Positions 18,190-29,535 are shown, numbered from the stretch's first letter. The stretch is DNA of 64,000 nt from Ignavibacteria bacterium (GCA_016191145.1 JACPPD010000001.1:62001-126000); one strand, 5' to 3'. Notes: generated by a model not told the origin, from the letters alone. Made by a program: numbers and translations.

Positions 18190-19179
18190 ATGGATTCTCT
18201 TGCACAACGGTTGCGCACTGGCAGAGAGCAAAAACGGCTCTCGGTACGCGATCTCTCGATTATCACCAAGATACGGGAACCGTATATCGTGGCAATTGAA
18301 GGTGGCCGTTACGATGTATTGCCGTCGGTGTACGTCCGCTCGTTCATTCGGACACTCGCCGGCGCGCTTGGAATTGATGCGCGTGAAATTCAATCACTGA
18401 TGAATGATGCATTTGATTCGGATTATACCAGCCATGAGCGTCTGCCAAGAGCTGACGAGAGAGAGTATGCAACCCAGCCTAACGTTCTTTCTGAGGCCGT
18501 ACAAAGGGCCTCCAGGGGGCTGGAACGTCCTGTTGGTGTTGTTAAAGGCCTGGCAACGTCGAACGTTCTCCGAGATGCTCTGGCACGTAAGAATGCAGCT
18601 CTGTATATCATCGCTGCTATACTTGTAATGTCTGCCTTGGTTTATCTCGTTTTCTTTTACGCTGGGCACTCCGATCGGTCCGCTACTTCGATCCCGGAAT
18701 TGGAAATCAAACTGGACAATGTGCCAAATGTGGAGGCAGCAGATAGTTTGGTGTTAACTGCAATTGTAACAGACACAGCGTGGATGACGCTAACGGCTGA
18801 TGGAAGCCATACGTACAAGGTCACACTTATTCCCGGGGTTAACTACCGCTGGTCGGCTAACGACAAGTTTGTTCTCTCATTAAGCAATGCTGGCGGCGTT
18901 CGATTTGCCAGAAATGGACAGGCACTGCCTCTGTTCGGCAATCAGGGTGAAGCTGTTCGATCGGTGATCATTACCCGATCAACGATAGTGAGCTCTGCAC
19001 AAATCCAGCAGCCGGGAGCAGTACGTCGGTGGCAGCCGCCCGTACAACCGAATTCACGCCAGCAAAAAAAGACAAACAAACAGAAGACGATCGATCCGCG
19101 CTCGACGCCGCTGATAACACCCGCCCCTCAAAAAAATCCTATCAGCAGACAGCCACCTCAAAACCCGCCCAGGAACTGA
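18190..19179 (+). CDS. RodZ-like helix-turn-helix membrane protein
   Basis: A 329-residue protein with RodZ architecture. It has an N-terminal helix-turn-helix (LAQRLRTGREQKRLSVRDLSIITKIREPYIVAIE ...), a linker, one transmembrane segment (ALYIIAAILVMSALVYLVFFYAG, about residue 138-160), and a periplasmic DUF4115-like beta domain (AWMTLTADGSHTYKVTLIPG ... SLSNAGGVRFARNGQAL). A basic, Gln/Pro-rich tail follows. RodZ couples MreB filaments to the elongation machinery in rods. The HTH here may bind MreB rather than DNA. The start is the ATG at 18190, a codon after a TTG. A TACCTTTT box lies just upstream. Confidence 0.8.
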   Translation: MDSLAQRLRTGREQKRLSVRDLSIITKIREPYIVAIEGGRYDVLPSVYVRSFIRTLAGALGIDAREIQSLMNDAFDSDYTSHERLPRADEREYATQPNVLSEAVQRASRGLERPVGVVKGLATSNVLRDALARKNAALYIIAAILVMSALVYLVFFYAGHSDRSATSIPELEIKLDNVPNVEAADSLVLTAIVTDTAWMTLTADGSHTYKVTLIPGVNYRWSANDKFVLSLSNAGGVRFARNGQALPLFGNQGEAVRSVIITRSTIVSSAQIQQPGAVRRWQPPVQPNSRQQKKTNKQKTIDPRSTPLITPAPQKNPISRQPPQNPPRN

Positions 19180-19200
19180 CAGTTCCATTGTAATACCAGC

Positions 19201-20190
19201 CTAAAGACTTATCCTAACAGCGTCGTGAATACGAATTACACCAACACATTTGCCGCCACGAACCACTGGCAAAACGCTGATCTGCCTGCTGCGCTTTTCC
19301 ATGAGCGTTAAAGCTTCGTGCAGCGTGGATTCTGGTGTTGTTGTTATGGGGTTCGACGTCATAACATTTTTTACTATCTCGTTCACAACGTCTACGCCTC
19401 GGCTTATAATTCTGCGGATATCGCCATCGGTGATAATACCCACAAGCACGTCCAGCTCGTCCACAACACACACAATACCCAAAGCCTTTGTTGTAAGTTC
19501 GATGAGTGCCTTACTTAACGCGTCGGTGACACGCACAGTTGGCGTTTCTGCACCAGAATGCATTACCTCTTCTACCGTTCTCAACAATGCAGCTCCGATG
19601 GCGCCATCTGGATGCGACTTGCTCAGCCTGTCTAGCATGCCCCCCGAGGCTTCTGCGCAACATACTGTGAGTAAATCTGCCACAATCAGCGCTGACGTCG
19701 TAGATGTTGTTGGTAGTAAATCCTGATCGTCAATTTCTTTAGTGTAGGGGGCTAGTGCAACAGCATCGGACAGCTTTCCAAGGCTTGATTCCCGTCGGGC
19801 AGTGACGGCTACAACCCGCACTCCGGCTGTCTTTGCCAGCGAAGCAAACCGAAGCAGTTCGGGCGTTTCACCGGATTTACTGAAGGCTACAAGCACATCG
19901 TCGGCATCCATGAATCCACCGTCGCCGTGCAACGCATCTACGGGGTGAAGGTACTGTGAATGAAACCGCAGGCTTGTAAGCGATGCTGCCATTTTGCGTG
20001 CAATAAATCCCGACTTCCCGAGGCCTGAGGTAATGATGGAATGTGCATTTGTAAGAATGTGCACTGCAGCCGCGAAGCCACTATCCAGTTCGTGCCGAAT
20101 CAGGTCCAAGGTGTCGCGCTGGATTACGATGGCATCTTCGGCCCTGGACACGATTGCCTCAGTTGATTTGAAACGATTATCGGTAGACAT
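19201..20190 (-). CDS. kdsD: Arabinose-5-phosphate isomerase (KpsF/GutQ family)
   Basis: A 329-residue isomerase that converts D-ribulose-5-phosphate to D-arabinose-5-phosphate, first step to Kdo of LPS. The SIS domain shows SGLGKSGFIARKMAAS and FSKSGETPELLRFA. The catalytic-loop region LPTTSTTSALIVADLL lies near residue 165. Two CBS domains (about 205-329) follow. Length matches the two-domain KdsD form. I chose the ATG at 20190 because the next in-frame start upstream falls inside a terminator hairpin. A TACTTTCG box four bases before the ATG may be its promoter. Its presence implies a Kdo-containing outer membrane. Confidence 0.9.
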   Translation of the reverse strand: MSTDNRFKSTEAIVSRAEDAIVIQRDTLDLIRHELDSGFAAAVHILTNAHSIITSGLGKSGFIARKMAASLTSLRFHSQYLHPVDALHGDGGFMDADDVLVAFSKSGETPELLRFASLAKTAGVRVVAVTARRESSLGKLSDAVALAPYTKEIDDQDLLPTTSTTSALIVADLLTVCCAEASGGMLDRLSKSHPDGAIGAALLRTVEEVMHSGAETPTVRVTDALSKALIELTTKALGIVCVVDELDVLVGIITDGDIRRIISRGVDVVNEIVKNVMTSNPITTTPESTLHEALTLMEKRSRQISVLPVVRGGKCVGVIRIHDAVRISL

Positions 20191-20194
20191 GGTA

Positions 20195-20202
20195 CGAAAG
20201 TA
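20195..20202 (-). promoter_or_regulatory. Possible -7 box directly before kdsD
   Basis: On the minus strand TACTTTCG, one mismatch from TAnnTTTG, ends four bases before the kdsD ATG and lies just past the terminator of the previous gene. It resembles the boxes before thyX, hisC and nif3. No TTG at -33 is evident. Confidence 0.3.
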
Positions 20203-20210
20203 CAGTAAAG

Positions 20211-20245
20211 AAAAAGCCTTCCGCATTGAGTGCGGAAGGCTTTTT
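20211..20245. terminator. Bidirectional rho-independent terminator
   Basis: A 15-bp perfect stem (core GCCTTCCGCA pairing with TGCGGAAGGC, flanked by five A-T pairs) with a five-base loop, followed by T runs on both strands. On the minus strand it ends the 1583-residue T9SS gene transcript and separates it from kdsD. Confidence 0.85.
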
Positions 20246-20275
20246 TATTTCGTGTTGAATTCTAGTGCAGGCCGA

Positions 20276-23200
20276 TCAACGGACGATTGTCATCGTCTTT
20301 GAAAGAACAACATCACCTGCAGTTAGCTTGTAAATGTAAGCGCCCGAAGAAACATCATAACCTTGGGCATCTCTACCATCCCACTCGAGATGCTGTTCAC
20401 TGCTTGAGCCGGCAACCTGAGCATCATAGAGTGTGACAATCCTGTTACCCATTATGTCGAACACCTCAAACTTCACATCAGTTGTATTTGGAATGTGGAA
20501 GCTGAACGTGGTCTTGCCATTCGAAGGGTTCGGATGATTGCTGTCCAGAACAACAGAAGTATTATCAGTTTCAATGCTCACGACGTTCGAGAAGAACTCG
20601 CGACCATCTCTGTCCTGCTGACGCAGACGATACTGATACGACGAGCCAATCTTGATATTGGAATCGAAGAACTTATAGTTAGTGGTTTCGGTTGTATTAC
20701 CGGCACCAGCCACAAATCCGATCTGCTTCCATGGCTCATCTCCGGGACCCGACTTGTCGCTGCAGGAGAAAGAAGTTACACCAGTCGACAAATCTTTGAC
20801 TTGCTTGACTGCACGGCGCTCAACAGCATAACCAACATTGTTCTTTTCCGACGCTGTCTCCCAGAACAAATCAACACCTGTGGAGCGAGCACGACCATCA
20901 AAAAACGTGAGTTCAACGGGTAAGGCAGCACATTCAACAAACACTGGGGGGCTATTATATGAGCGATCGCCGAAGTACGGACGAAGCATGGGAATCCAGG
21001 AACCTTGTGTAAAGGTTGGGAAGCCAAGGCTGAGGCCGAGTGAAGAGAGGTGAGGATAGCCCGGGTTGCCAATTGTGGGCGTGAACGGAACCCAATCGCC
21101 CGAGAAACGGGTGAGCTCGTAAGCAAACCTGTTGTCGTTCAATAACGCTCCGGAACGAATGCGTGCCCGGAAGTTCTTGTCGACAAGCAAAGAACGATTA
21201 CCGATTCCGAATGCCGGGATATCTGAGAACAGCGTAGTAACAATACCCATTCGAGAAGCGGAAGCACCGAGTTCGTATCCCTCTGTTCCCATCTGTGCCA
21301 CCGATACCCAGTACTCACCGGGTGCCAGAACAATAGGTGTAGACAGCTTATATGTTGAGTACTTACCGAATACAGGATCGGGCGTGTCGTCTGTTTCATC
21401 CAAGCCCCGCTGACGTATCAGGGTCGAGTTTGGAATCCGCTGATTGCCTGGAATACCTCCCTCATCCTGATACAAAGAGAATGAGATGTTCAGAATGTCT
21501 TGGTTTAGTTCAGCCCAATATGCCTGATACCCTTCAACAGTATCCTGCGTGTAGAGAGTAAAACGTGCACCGATCTGACCCGAAGCATTACCGGCATCGG
21601 CGCCGTATTTATCATCGTCACTGGGATTAGTTATATATCCGTATAGATAGCCTGCTGAAAACTGGGCACCGCCAATATACATGTACGTTCCAGTGTAGTA
21701 GTTTCCAGATGCTCCACCATAAGAAGAACCACGATGGTTGAGCCCCTTACCTGAAACAGCAGAAAACTGAAGTTTAGGAACATCATTTGCCGGTTGACGA
21801 GGACCATCTTCGTAAGCGAAAGATGGGCCATACAGAATTGTAAATTCTGTGAATGTTGAGTCGTTCGTCGAATCGAGGTCGTTACCCGGGAAGAAGATAC
21901 GACCCGTTACCTTGTACCGGCCAGGAGTTGTGAGTCGGAAGTTGGCATCCGGGAATGGTAGTAATACTTCGCGATTACCAGCAAGAACGGGCACCGTAAT
22001 TGTCCGACAGTAAATTCTCTGATCTTCATTTCCGTAAGGCTTGATTTGCAGCCGTACAGAAAATGCTGGAGCAGACACATGTGTGTTATTGGACAGCTTG
22101 ACTCTGATCGGTACACGTGTGGCTTGTGAAGCCGGAGCCATCGTATATGGCCAAATCATCTGAATGTTTGAAAACTCGACGTCGGTCACTTCATCCGGGA
22201 AGAGGATTTTCACATTATCAATAAAGAAGTTGTCCTCATCATCGGATGGCTGCGGAGGCTGTGAATTATTTATTGCGTTTACCTTGAGACGGAATCGGAA
22301 GCTGCGTCCACCTTCTTGTACCCAATTCATAATGGAGTCTGGAATCGGGAGCGTGATTTTGTAATACTCAAAATCTTTACCATCATCAAACAGGTCCTCG
22401 CGCAGACCACCGTTCGGCGGGACGTAGCTATTCGTCATCTGCTGATTACCATCTTTGATGTTAAAGCCACGAGCGTAACCGCCACCGCCCCAGATTTGGT
22501 AGGGCTGGAGGTATTGTCCGGCAAGGCCTGCAGGGTCGTAAACCCACGTCTTAATATTGGTAATACCGGTAAGACCATCGCTGCTCGGTTTAGCAAACTC
22601 AAGGTCGAGGCGGTCTGGCTTACGATACTGACCCGAAGGATATATCGATACGAGGTTTAAGAGGTTTACCTGGACCTCTGGGCCGACGAGGCGATTATCA
22701 GAGAAGCCTCTCCCGAATCCGCGTCCGAGGTTGCCGGTGCGCTGATAGGATACTGATAAAACAGCATTCTTCTTACCGGCGATATTAATCGGGAACGAAC
22801 GGAGTTCATCACCACCAAATTGTCCAAAAGGTGGAATGTCCTGATTTCCGAGCGTCATCCGGTTAAGGCGAATAACCGGGGATTTCAATTGGTAGATAGC
22901 AGAGTTCGCTGCCTGGTATGTGCCCCGGGGCGGTGGTGGGTTGTTAGTTACTTCGTCACCATCCACAACATCAGTTTCGATGTTCACCCACTTCAGAACC
23001 GATGGCATAGCAGCACCACCAACAAGATGGAATTGCGTTACGTCGTCACTGAAGTCATTTAGCCGACGCATAGAGAAGAGTCGAATACCTGTGGTATCGT
23101 CAAATGGCCACTGATCGCCGAGAGGAATGTTGTTAGAGTCCTTAGGTTCGGCAATAACGCTTGTAAAGAGCCGCCCAATCTGGTCGTCGATGTATGCATT

Positions 23201-25027
23201 CGGTTCAAAGGGCGGGAAGGTCACTCGAACAAATTCATACGGCTTAACAAAATGGCCTGCTGTATAGGTAGCAGGAGTACCATTGATGTCGCACAGAATA
23301 ATGCCCGTCAGCGTTGAATCGCGAATCGTCTGGTCGGTTACGGCCTTCGACGTATTGTACACAATGACGCCAGTGGCTTCGTTCTGAATGCGGAACCGGA
23401 CCTTAAAGTTGATGCCCTGACGGGTGTAATTCACACCCTGCGGACCTTGAATGTCGTTTGTGAGGTTCTGCACAATAGCAACAGGCTGAATAGCGCCTAA
23501 TCTTACTTCGCCAGCCAGGATTTCATAGTTGTTGGCCTGGGCTGCTGGAATAACAACTGAGAAGTCCAAAGGAGCATTGTTGTTCAGTGGGTGAGTCTTG
23601 TAATAGACTTGAATAACTCGGAGGTAGTTCTTCCACTGCTTGAATTTGACAGTGAGGAAGTCCTTGGGTACGGCGTTGTCGTCGCTACGTTTTGATGTTG
23701 CACGAATTCCACCATTAGGATCCGTAAGAACATTGAATAGATATTCAGTGGCCTGGGTGTACTTAATGGCGTTATAGTCAAGTGTCGTAACCGCTGGCAT
23801 AGCCGATGGGTATCCTGCCCAGTTCAGTCTACGCGATGGTCCGGTTACACCGACGGTTGAATTGCAACGGAACCAGACAGTGGCTGCAAATGGCTGAAAG
23901 GATGAGCGCGGTGCAATGCCAAAGAAACGCTCATACTGTATGATCACCGAGCTGTCCGACCTATTAAGAGACACCTGAAGGCTGTAGCGATAATGCTCAT
24001 CCGTAGTTCCGGGGCGGTTGTTAGGTTGGAAGGTGGCACTCTGAGTTATACCGCCCGCCGATGCCGTCTTGGTACGAATGGGAGTAAGGTTTACATAGTA
24101 AATGATGAGCTTGTCGTTCGATGGGGAACGCTTGTAATACACTCGGCCAAAATCATCAACAATACTAAGATCATCATTGTACACAGACACCTGTAAGTCG
24201 TCCCACGCTGGAACGATAAGGGCTGGACGAGTGAACTGCCCATTGATGGTTCCCCAATACCCACTAGCCGACAGCGCTGTTTCATTCAGCATCGTGTTTG
24301 TCCGCGCTCGGATTCCTGCCGTTGCATTGCCGGGGTTGTTCCCAGAGGCAACTGCCTGAAAACCCCAGTCGTCTGCCTGAGTATCAGTCAAACCGTTCCC
24401 TGACCGTGATCTCGTATCGTCCGATGCAGGATCGTATGCCGAAAAGACTCCGGGCGATGTTTCTAGCGTAGTACGGATTGTTGGAAATCCGTTCTCGTCG
24501 TACTCATAGAAATACCGGCGCTGCGAAAGAGCTATCAGTCCGTTAGTCGATACATAAAATGAGTCGTAGCGGACGCCATTGAAATAGAAAGGGAAACCAA
24601 TCGCAATTGGTCCGGCAAAAGCATCATCTGTAGAATCCTGTGCATTTCCCGGGTTGCGGAAATAGGCATGACCTCCAAAAATGTTCTGCGAGCCGTCAAC
24701 CCAATATCCGGGGGGAAATTGGTTTGGTCCCGACACAATTCGACGCCACGTAGCGGGCTCGTAGGTTGTGTCAATAAATAGCGATGGGTCGGGACGCCAA
24801 AAGTCCGGGGCCTCGTCGTCAGAATCGACAAGATAGTACCCGGTAGAAATGGCTGGCTGCGTCCTTGGGTTTGCAGCAGCCGATGTAAAATCTCGCGGAT
24901 ATGAAGCCACGGGTGATCGGAGACCGCTCCTTCGCTGGACGTCCTCACCATTCGCATCACCAGCCCACGATGTCGTAGCGCCGATGAGAACGGCCATGAG
25001 GGCAAGAAGTAAGAGTCTTCTGCTCAT
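20276..25027 (-). CDS. Giant secreted protein with T9SS/FlgD-like C-terminal domain
   Basis: A 1583-residue protein. The ATG at 25027 starts a signal peptide (MSRRLLLLALMAVLIGATTSWA) and is preceded by GAGG. The long body is rich in Asn, Tyr, Gly and Pro and predicted beta, with ~70 to 150-residue modules I cannot assign. The end contains VELTFFDGRARSTGVDLFWETASE, a common surface-protein motif, then an FlgD-like/T9SS sorting domain (HPNPSNGKTTFSF ... GAYIYKLTAGDVVLSKTMTI). It should be exported by Sec and the T9SS. It has its own transcription unit, with a terminator downstream. Function unknown; a structural or adhesive role is a guess. Confidence 0.8.
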   Translation of the reverse strand: MSRRLLLLALMAVLIGATTSWAGDANGEDVQRRSGLRSPVASYPRDFTSAAANPRTQPAISTGYYLVDSDDEAPDFWRPDPSLFIDTTYEPATWRRIVSGPNQFPPGYWVDGSQNIFGGHAYFRNPGNAQDSTDDAFAGPIAIGFPFYFNGVRYDSFYVSTNGLIALSQRRYFYEYDENGFPTIRTTLETSPGVFSAYDPASDDTRSRSGNGLTDTQADDWGFQAVASGNNPGNATAGIRARTNTMLNETALSASGYWGTINGQFTRPALIVPAWDDLQVSVYNDDLSIVDDFGRVYYKRSPSNDKLIIYYVNLTPIRTKTASAGGITQSATFQPNNRPGTTDEHYRYSLQVSLNRSDSSVIIQYERFFGIAPRSSFQPFAATVWFRCNSTVGVTGPSRRLNWAGYPSAMPAVTTLDYNAIKYTQATEYLFNVLTDPNGGIRATSKRSDDNAVPKDFLTVKFKQWKNYLRVIQVYYKTHPLNNNAPLDFSVVIPAAQANNYEILAGEVRLGAIQPVAIVQNLTNDIQGPQGVNYTRQGINFKVRFRIQNEATGVIVYNTSKAVTDQTIRDSTLTGIILCDINGTPATYTAGHFVKPYEFVRVTFPPFEPNAYIDDQIGRLFTSVIAEPKDSNNIPLGDQWPFDDTTGIRLFSMRRLNDFSDDVTQFHLVGGAAMPSVLKWVNIETDVVDGDEVTNNPPPPRGTYQAANSAIYQLKSPVIRLNRMTLGNQDIPPFGQFGGDELRSFPINIAGKKNAVLSVSYQRTGNLGRGFGRGFSDNRLVGPEVQVNLLNLVSIYPSGQYRKPDRLDLEFAKPSSDGLTGITNIKTWVYDPAGLAGQYLQPYQIWGGGGYARGFNIKDGNQQMTNSYVPPNGGLREDLFDDGKDFEYYKITLPIPDSIMNWVQEGGRSFRFRLKVNAINNSQPPQPSDDEDNFFIDNVKILFPDEVTDVEFSNIQMIWPYTMAPASQATRVPIRVKLSNNTHVSAPAFSVRLQIKPYGNEDQRIYCRTITVPVLAGNREVLLPFPDANFRLTTPGRYKVTGRIFFPGNDLDSTNDSTFTEFTILYGPSFAYEDGPRQPANDVPKLQFSAVSGKGLNHRGSSYGGASGNYYTGTYMYIGGAQFSAGYLYGYITNPSDDDKYGADAGNASGQIGARFTLYTQDTVEGYQAYWAELNQDILNISFSLYQDEGGIPGNQRIPNSTLIRQRGLDETDDTPDPVFGKYSTYKLSTPIVLAPGEYWVSVAQMGTEGYELGASASRMGIVTTLFSDIPAFGIGNRSLLVDKNFRARIRSGALLNDNRFAYELTRFSGDWVPFTPTIGNPGYPHLSSLGLSLGFPTFTQGSWIPMLRPYFGDRSYNSPPVFVECAALPVELTFFDGRARSTGVDLFWETASEKNNVGYAVERRAVKQVKDLSTGVTSFSCSDKSGPGDEPWKQIGFVAGAGNTTETTNYKFFDSNIKIGSSYQYRLRQQDRDGREFFSNVVSIETDNTSVVLDSNHPNPSNGKTTFSFHIPNTTDVKFEVFDIMGNRIVTLYDAQVAGSSSEQHLEWDGRDAQGYDVSSGAYIYKLTAGDVVLSKTMTIVR

Positions 25028-25159
25028 GAATACCTCAATATTGATACTGTGAACAACTTGTTTGTTGAATTTTTTTAGCAAATACATGAATCCATTTCCC
25101 CTTGACTTCTAAAAGAAGGGCTTGCAATGACCACGTAATTTGGCTAAAACGCGTCTGAA

Positions 25160-25165
25160 TGTCAA
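25160..25165 (-). promoter_or_regulatory. TTGACA-like element upstream of the giant T9SS gene
   Basis: The 257 bases between the giant T9SS gene and purN contain, on the minus strand, TTGACA about 130 bases before the ATG. No convincing TAnnTTTG box follows at 19-21 bases, so a promoter here is only a possibility. I see nothing else clear in this gap. Confidence 0.2.
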
Positions 25166-25284
25166 GTGGGGTTTTTCCTTTGACTGAAATAATTTACCCA
25201 CGCAAGATCCAAAACAGGAAAAAGATGGAAAGGTTACGTGAAAATGGAGAATAATTCCGTAATTGAGCTGCCGTTTGTAATCTC

Positions 25285-25890
25285 TCAATTCTTCGATTCC
25301 TCCAGTCTCAGCGCCAACTCGTTAATCACTCGTGGATACAACGAATGCTCGACGGTTTTAACCCGCATTTCTATTTCTTGTGCTGTTCTGAGACCCAAGA
25401 TATCAATTGTCTCCTGCATAATGATGGCTCCGGCATCGTATTCGTCTGTAACCCAGTGTACGGTAACACCTGTAATGGTGTCTCCAGCCTTCAATACTGC
25501 CTCATGAACCTTTCGGCCATACATCCCCTTCCCGCCATACGCGGGCAGCAATGCAGGATGAATATTGATGACTTGGCCATGTAAGTGTTGGATAACAGAC
25601 GATGGCAGTATTCGCATGTAGCCCGATAGCACAAGCAGTTCAACAGAGTGATCGTCGAGAATGTGCATTATTTGTCTGCCGATTTCTGCTGTTTCTGCAG
25701 ACAGTACTACAACGGGTATTCCTTGCCCCCTTCCAACTTCAGCAATTCCGGAATCTGGTCTGGTAGTGATGATAACACAGACTTCGTATGCCGCATCCTC
25801 GGCTTTCGCGGCATTGATAATCACATTGGCATTCGATCCCTTCCCCGACCCAAGTACTGCAATGTGAATTCTGGATTTTTCTTGCTTCAT
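25285..25890 (-). CDS. purN: Phosphoribosylglycinamide formyltransferase
   Basis: A 201-residue PurN, which transfers a formyl group from 10-formyl-THF to GAR. GSGKGSNANVI binds the phosphate of GAR. LSGYMRILP and NIHPALLPAYGGKGMYG carry the catalytic Asn-His pair, and HWVTDEYDAGAII carries the catalytic Asp. The start is the ATG at 25890, two codons after a TTG. It follows metH by 25 bases on the same strand, and both enzymes use one-carbon folates, so joint expression makes sense. Confidence 0.94.
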   Translation of the reverse strand: MKQEKSRIHIAVLGSGKGSNANVIINAAKAEDAAYEVCVIITTRPDSGIAEVGRGQGIPVVVLSAETAEIGRQIMHILDDHSVELLVLSGYMRILPSSVIQHLHGQVINIHPALLPAYGGKGMYGRKVHEAVLKAGDTITGVTVHWVTDEYDAGAIIMQETIDILGLRTAQEIEMRVKTVEHSLYPRVINELALRLEESKN

Positions 25891-25915
25891 ACTCAATGCT
25901 GCATTGCTCCGCTGC

Positions 25916-28900
25916 TTACCGATCGGAATTAAGTAAGGGGGCTAACCATCGCTCCATATCGGCAATTGTTGCGCCCTTTCGCTCTGCGTAGTCGGCAAGT
26001 TGATCCCGACCAATATTCGATATGCCAAAATACTTCGAATCAGGATGGGCGATGTACCAGCCACAGACACTTGATGCTGGATTCATAGCAAGAGATTCGG
26101 TTAACGTTACGCCAGTTGCCTGAACAGCAGACAAGAGGTTGAAAATAGTCTCCTTTTCGGTATGATCCGGACATGCCGGATATCCTGGTGCAGGTCTAAT
26201 CCCGAGATATTTCTCAGCAATTAGTTCTGCGTTAGTCAGGTTCTCATCTGCCGAATAACCCCACAACTGAGTCCGAACTTTCTGGTGCATCCACTCTGCC
26301 GCCGCTTCGGCAAGCCTGTCGGCAACTGCCTTTACCATAATGGAACGGTAGTCGTCGTGCTCTGCTTCGAAGCGAGCACATAATTCGGAAACTCCGTGTC
26401 CGGCAGTCACAACGAAACACCCGATGTGATCGCGTTGTTCTGAAATGAAATCAGCAAGAGATAGGTTGGGTTGGCTTGCAGCCTTGACAATTTGCTGACG
26501 GAGAAAATGAAACGTAACTCCGTTTTCAAGCACAACATCGTCGAGAACGCGATGGGCGGGAAAAATCCCGCAAACTCCTCTTACTTCAATGAGCGCGCTG
26601 GCCGCAATCTCATCAAGCAATTGATTTGCATCTTGAAAGAGCGCCCTCGACTCTTTTCCCTGTACAGCATCATCAAGGATGGCTGGATACTTGCCTTTGA
26701 GTTCCCACGACAAGAAGAACGGAGTCCAATCGATATACGCCCTCAACTCAGCCAAAGGTATCGAAGCATATTGTGTGATTCCGGTGTTAAGGGGCGTTTG
26801 AGAAGGTCGGGTAATATTGTAACGATTTTTACGAGCGGCATCGAGTGTGAGAATCTGCTTTGAAGAGGAACGTCGCTCATATTCCTCCTTGATTCTCGTG
26901 TATTCTTCGCGAAGCGACTTTGAAAAGACCGACGATTGATCGGAATTCAAAAACGAACCAACTACGGGTACGGCTCGCGATGCATCGAGCACGTACGCGA
27001 CAGGTCCGGTATATGCCGGAGCAATGCGGACTGCTGTATGTGTTTTGCTGGTTGTAGCGCCGCCAATTAGGAGGGGTATGCGCACATTTCGACGAGACAT
27101 TTCCTTGGCCACGTGCACCATTTCATCGAGCGATGGCGTAATGAGGCCTGACAACCCTATCACATCGGCTTCCAGACGTTCTGCTTCTTCGATGATGCGT
27201 TCAGCAGGCACCATTACACCGAGGTCGACAACATTGTAATTATTGCAACCAAGTACAACACCAACAATGTTCTTTCCAATATCGTGTACATCGCCTTTAA
27301 CGGTTGCCAGTACTATCGTCCCCGCCTTTGAACGTCCGCTTTCGGATTCATCAGCAGCCATGTATGGTGTGAGGTGGGCGACAGCTTTTTTCATTACGCG
27401 CGCACTCTTCACTACCTGCGGAAGAAACATTTTCCCCGAACCGAACAGATCTCCCACAACACTCATACCGTCCATTAACGGTCCTTCAATTATCGAAAGG
27501 GGTGTTGGGAACACATGCCGTGCTTCCTCTGCATCGGCTTCGATAAAGTCGGCGATACCGTTAATCAGTGCATGCTTCAGTCTCTTCTCCACTGATTCTT
27601 CGCGCCATTGCTCTGTATGTGTCTGTTGCTTTTTATCAGGTATGATGGTTTCGGCATATACCAACAGCCTGTCTGTTGCATCCTGTCTACGATTTAGGAG
27701 AACGTCTTCTACATTCTCCAACAATTCCGGCTCAATCTCATTGTAAACATCTAGTTGTCCGGCATTAACAATGCCCATGTCCATTCCATGCGATACTGCG
27801 TGATACAGGAAGGCCGTGTGCATTGCACGCCTTACTGGTTCGTTTCCACGGAAAGAAAATGAAACGTTGCTTACTCCGCCGCTCACATGTACGCCGGGCA
27901 GGTTGTTCTTTATCCAGCGGATGGCTCGGAAATAGTCGAGCGCGTAGCTATTGTGTTCTTCAATGCCTGTTCCCACGGTTAAAATGTTGGGATCGACGAT
28001 GATGTCGCAAGCTGGATATTCAATTTCGTTAACAAGCAACCGATAGGCACGTTCGCAGACCTCGATACGCCGCTCAAAGGAATCGGCCTGCCCCCTTTCA
28101 TCGAATGCCATAATAACCACGGCAGCCCCATATTCCCTGCAGATACGGGCGCGGCGTAGAAATTCTTCCTCACCGTCTTTGAGAGAAAGAGAGTTGACGA
28201 TTCCCTTGCCTTGCAGGCATTGCAACCCTGCTTCGAGAACCGACCAGCGCGAAGAATCTATCATGATTGGCACGCGGGCAATGTCGGGCTCCGTTGCAAG
28301 CAGATTTAGATAATGCGTCATTGCCTGCACCGAATCCAGCAACCCTTCGTCCATGTTTACATCGAGTATCTGCGCTCCGTTTTCAACCTGCTGCCGTGCA
28401 ACTCGTACTGCATCCTCAAAATTGTTAGCAAGGATCATCTTTGCGAATACTCGCGACCCTGTGACGTTTGTTCGCTCTCCAATGTTGATGAAATTCGAAT
28501 CCGGTCGAACATCGAGGACGTCTAGTCCGCTCAAACGCAATCGCCCGTCAGAAGACGGAACAGCTCTCGGAGCAACCTCTCTCGTAGCTTCCACAATCGC
28601 CTTGATATGCTCAGGCGTTGTACCGCAGCAGCCTCCAAGGATGTTCACGAAACCATCTTGCGCATATTCAAGCGCTTGCTGAGCCATGAAGCCTGGTGTT
28701 TCGTCGTACCCGCCCATCTCATTTGGTAAGCCAGCATTGGGGTACAGCGAAACGAATGCCGGAGCGATGGCGCTCAGCTCATCGATGTATGGTCTCATCA
28801 TCTGCGAACCCAGTGCGCAGTTAAGACCGACGCTAAGGAGGTTGGGTGCATGGCTGACGGATACCCAGAATGCCGACGGTGTTTGTCCCGATAATGTTCG

Positions 28901-29533
28901 GCCGGACAGGTCAGTGATCGTACCGCTAATCATCAACGGTACTCGAACGCCAAGTTCTGTATAAGCTTTTATGGCTGCCTTACCTACAAGCGTATCAAAC
29001 ACCGTTTCAATTAACAGGATATCAACGCCCCCTTCCACCAGACCACGCATTTGCTCTTTATAAGCATCTTTAACAATTGCAAAAGACGTCGATCTAAATG
29101 CGGGATCATTTACATCGGGTGAAATCGATAACGTTTTACTGGTTGGTCCAACGGCGCCTGCAACAAATCTGCTTTCAAGCGTTACACTCGAAAATTCTGC
29201 AACAGCTTGCCGAGCTATGCGCGCTGCCTGAAAGTTTATTTCGTAGGCAAGGGATTCCGTACCATAATCCGACTGAACAATGGAGTTGGCGTTGAATGTA
29301 TTGGTTTCGATGATGTCCGATCCCGATTGCAAATACGCCAAGTGAATATCACGGATAGCATCTGGCTGGGTAAGAACGAGGATATCGTTGTTCCCTTGCA
29401 GGGAACGTTCATGGTTTGCAAAGCGGCTGCCTCTGAAATCTTCTTCAGAAAGTTTCAGACGCTGAATCATCGTGCCCATGGCGCCGTCGAGATATACTAT
29501 GCGCTGCCGAAGAAGAGCGCGAAGGTCATCCAT
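25916..29533 (-). CDS. metH: Cobalamin-dependent methionine synthase
   Basis: A 1205-residue MetH with all four modules. The homocysteine-binding barrel has zinc cysteines Cys239, Cys302 and Cys303. The methyl-THF (pterin) domain is about 345-620. The cobalamin domain has GDVHDIGKN with His750 as the cobalt ligand. The C-terminal AdoMet reactivation domain includes [12 protein letters not shown] and [23 protein letters not shown]. It makes methionine and regenerates THF, and needs B12 from synthesis or uptake. It starts two bases after the outer-membrane protein gene and is followed by purN. Confidence 0.96.
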   Translation of the reverse strand: MDDLRALLRQRIVYLDGAMGTMIQRLKLSEEDFRGSRFANHERSLQGNNDILVLTQPDAIRDIHLAYLQSGSDIIETNTFNANSIVQSDYGTESLAYEINFQAARIARQAVAEFSSVTLESRFVAGAVGPTSKTLSISPDVNDPAFRSTSFAIVKDAYKEQMRGLVEGGVDILLIETVFDTLVGKAAIKAYTELGVRVPLMISGTITDLSGRTLSGQTPSAFWVSVSHAPNLLSVGLNCALGSQMMRPYIDELSAIAPAFVSLYPNAGLPNEMGGYDETPGFMAQQALEYAQDGFVNILGGCCGTTPEHIKAIVEATREVAPRAVPSSDGRLRLSGLDVLDVRPDSNFINIGERTNVTGSRVFAKMILANNFEDAVRVARQQVENGAQILDVNMDEGLLDSVQAMTHYLNLLATEPDIARVPIMIDSSRWSVLEAGLQCLQGKGIVNSLSLKDGEEEFLRRARICREYGAAVVIMAFDERGQADSFERRIEVCERAYRLLVNEIEYPACDIIVDPNILTVGTGIEEHNSYALDYFRAIRWIKNNLPGVHVSGGVSNVSFSFRGNEPVRRAMHTAFLYHAVSHGMDMGIVNAGQLDVYNEIEPELLENVEDVLLNRRQDATDRLLVYAETIIPDKKQQTHTEQWREESVEKRLKHALINGIADFIEADAEEARHVFPTPLSIIEGPLMDGMSVVGDLFGSGKMFLPQVVKSARVMKKAVAHLTPYMAADESESGRSKAGTIVLATVKGDVHDIGKNIVGVVLGCNNYNVVDLGVMVPAERIIEEAERLEADVIGLSGLITPSLDEMVHVAKEMSRRNVRIPLLIGGATTSKTHTAVRIAPAYTGPVAYVLDASRAVPVVGSFLNSDQSSVFSKSLREEYTRIKEEYERRSSSKQILTLDAARKNRYNITRPSQTPLNTGITQYASIPLAELRAYIDWTPFFLSWELKGKYPAILDDAVQGKESRALFQDANQLLDEIAASALIEVRGVCGIFPAHRVLDDVVLENGVTFHFLRQQIVKAASQPNLSLADFISEQRDHIGCFVVTAGHGVSELCARFEAEHDDYRSIMVKAVADRLAEAAAEWMHQKVRTQLWGYSADENLTNAELIAEKYLGIRPAPGYPACPDHTEKETIFNLLSAVQATGVTLTESLAMNPASSVCGWYIAHPDSKYFGISNIGRDQLADYAERKGATIADMERWLAPLLNSDR

Positions 29534-29535
29534 TG

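Noticed and set aside
13442-25890. A purine biosynthesis operon
   Set aside because: purM and purN are about 11 kb apart in different units with unrelated neighbours, so they do not form an operon here.
27243-27746. 167-codon open frame antisense to metH
   Set aside because: Ser/Thr/Cys-rich shadow of the metH cobalamin-domain region; no start context or motifs.
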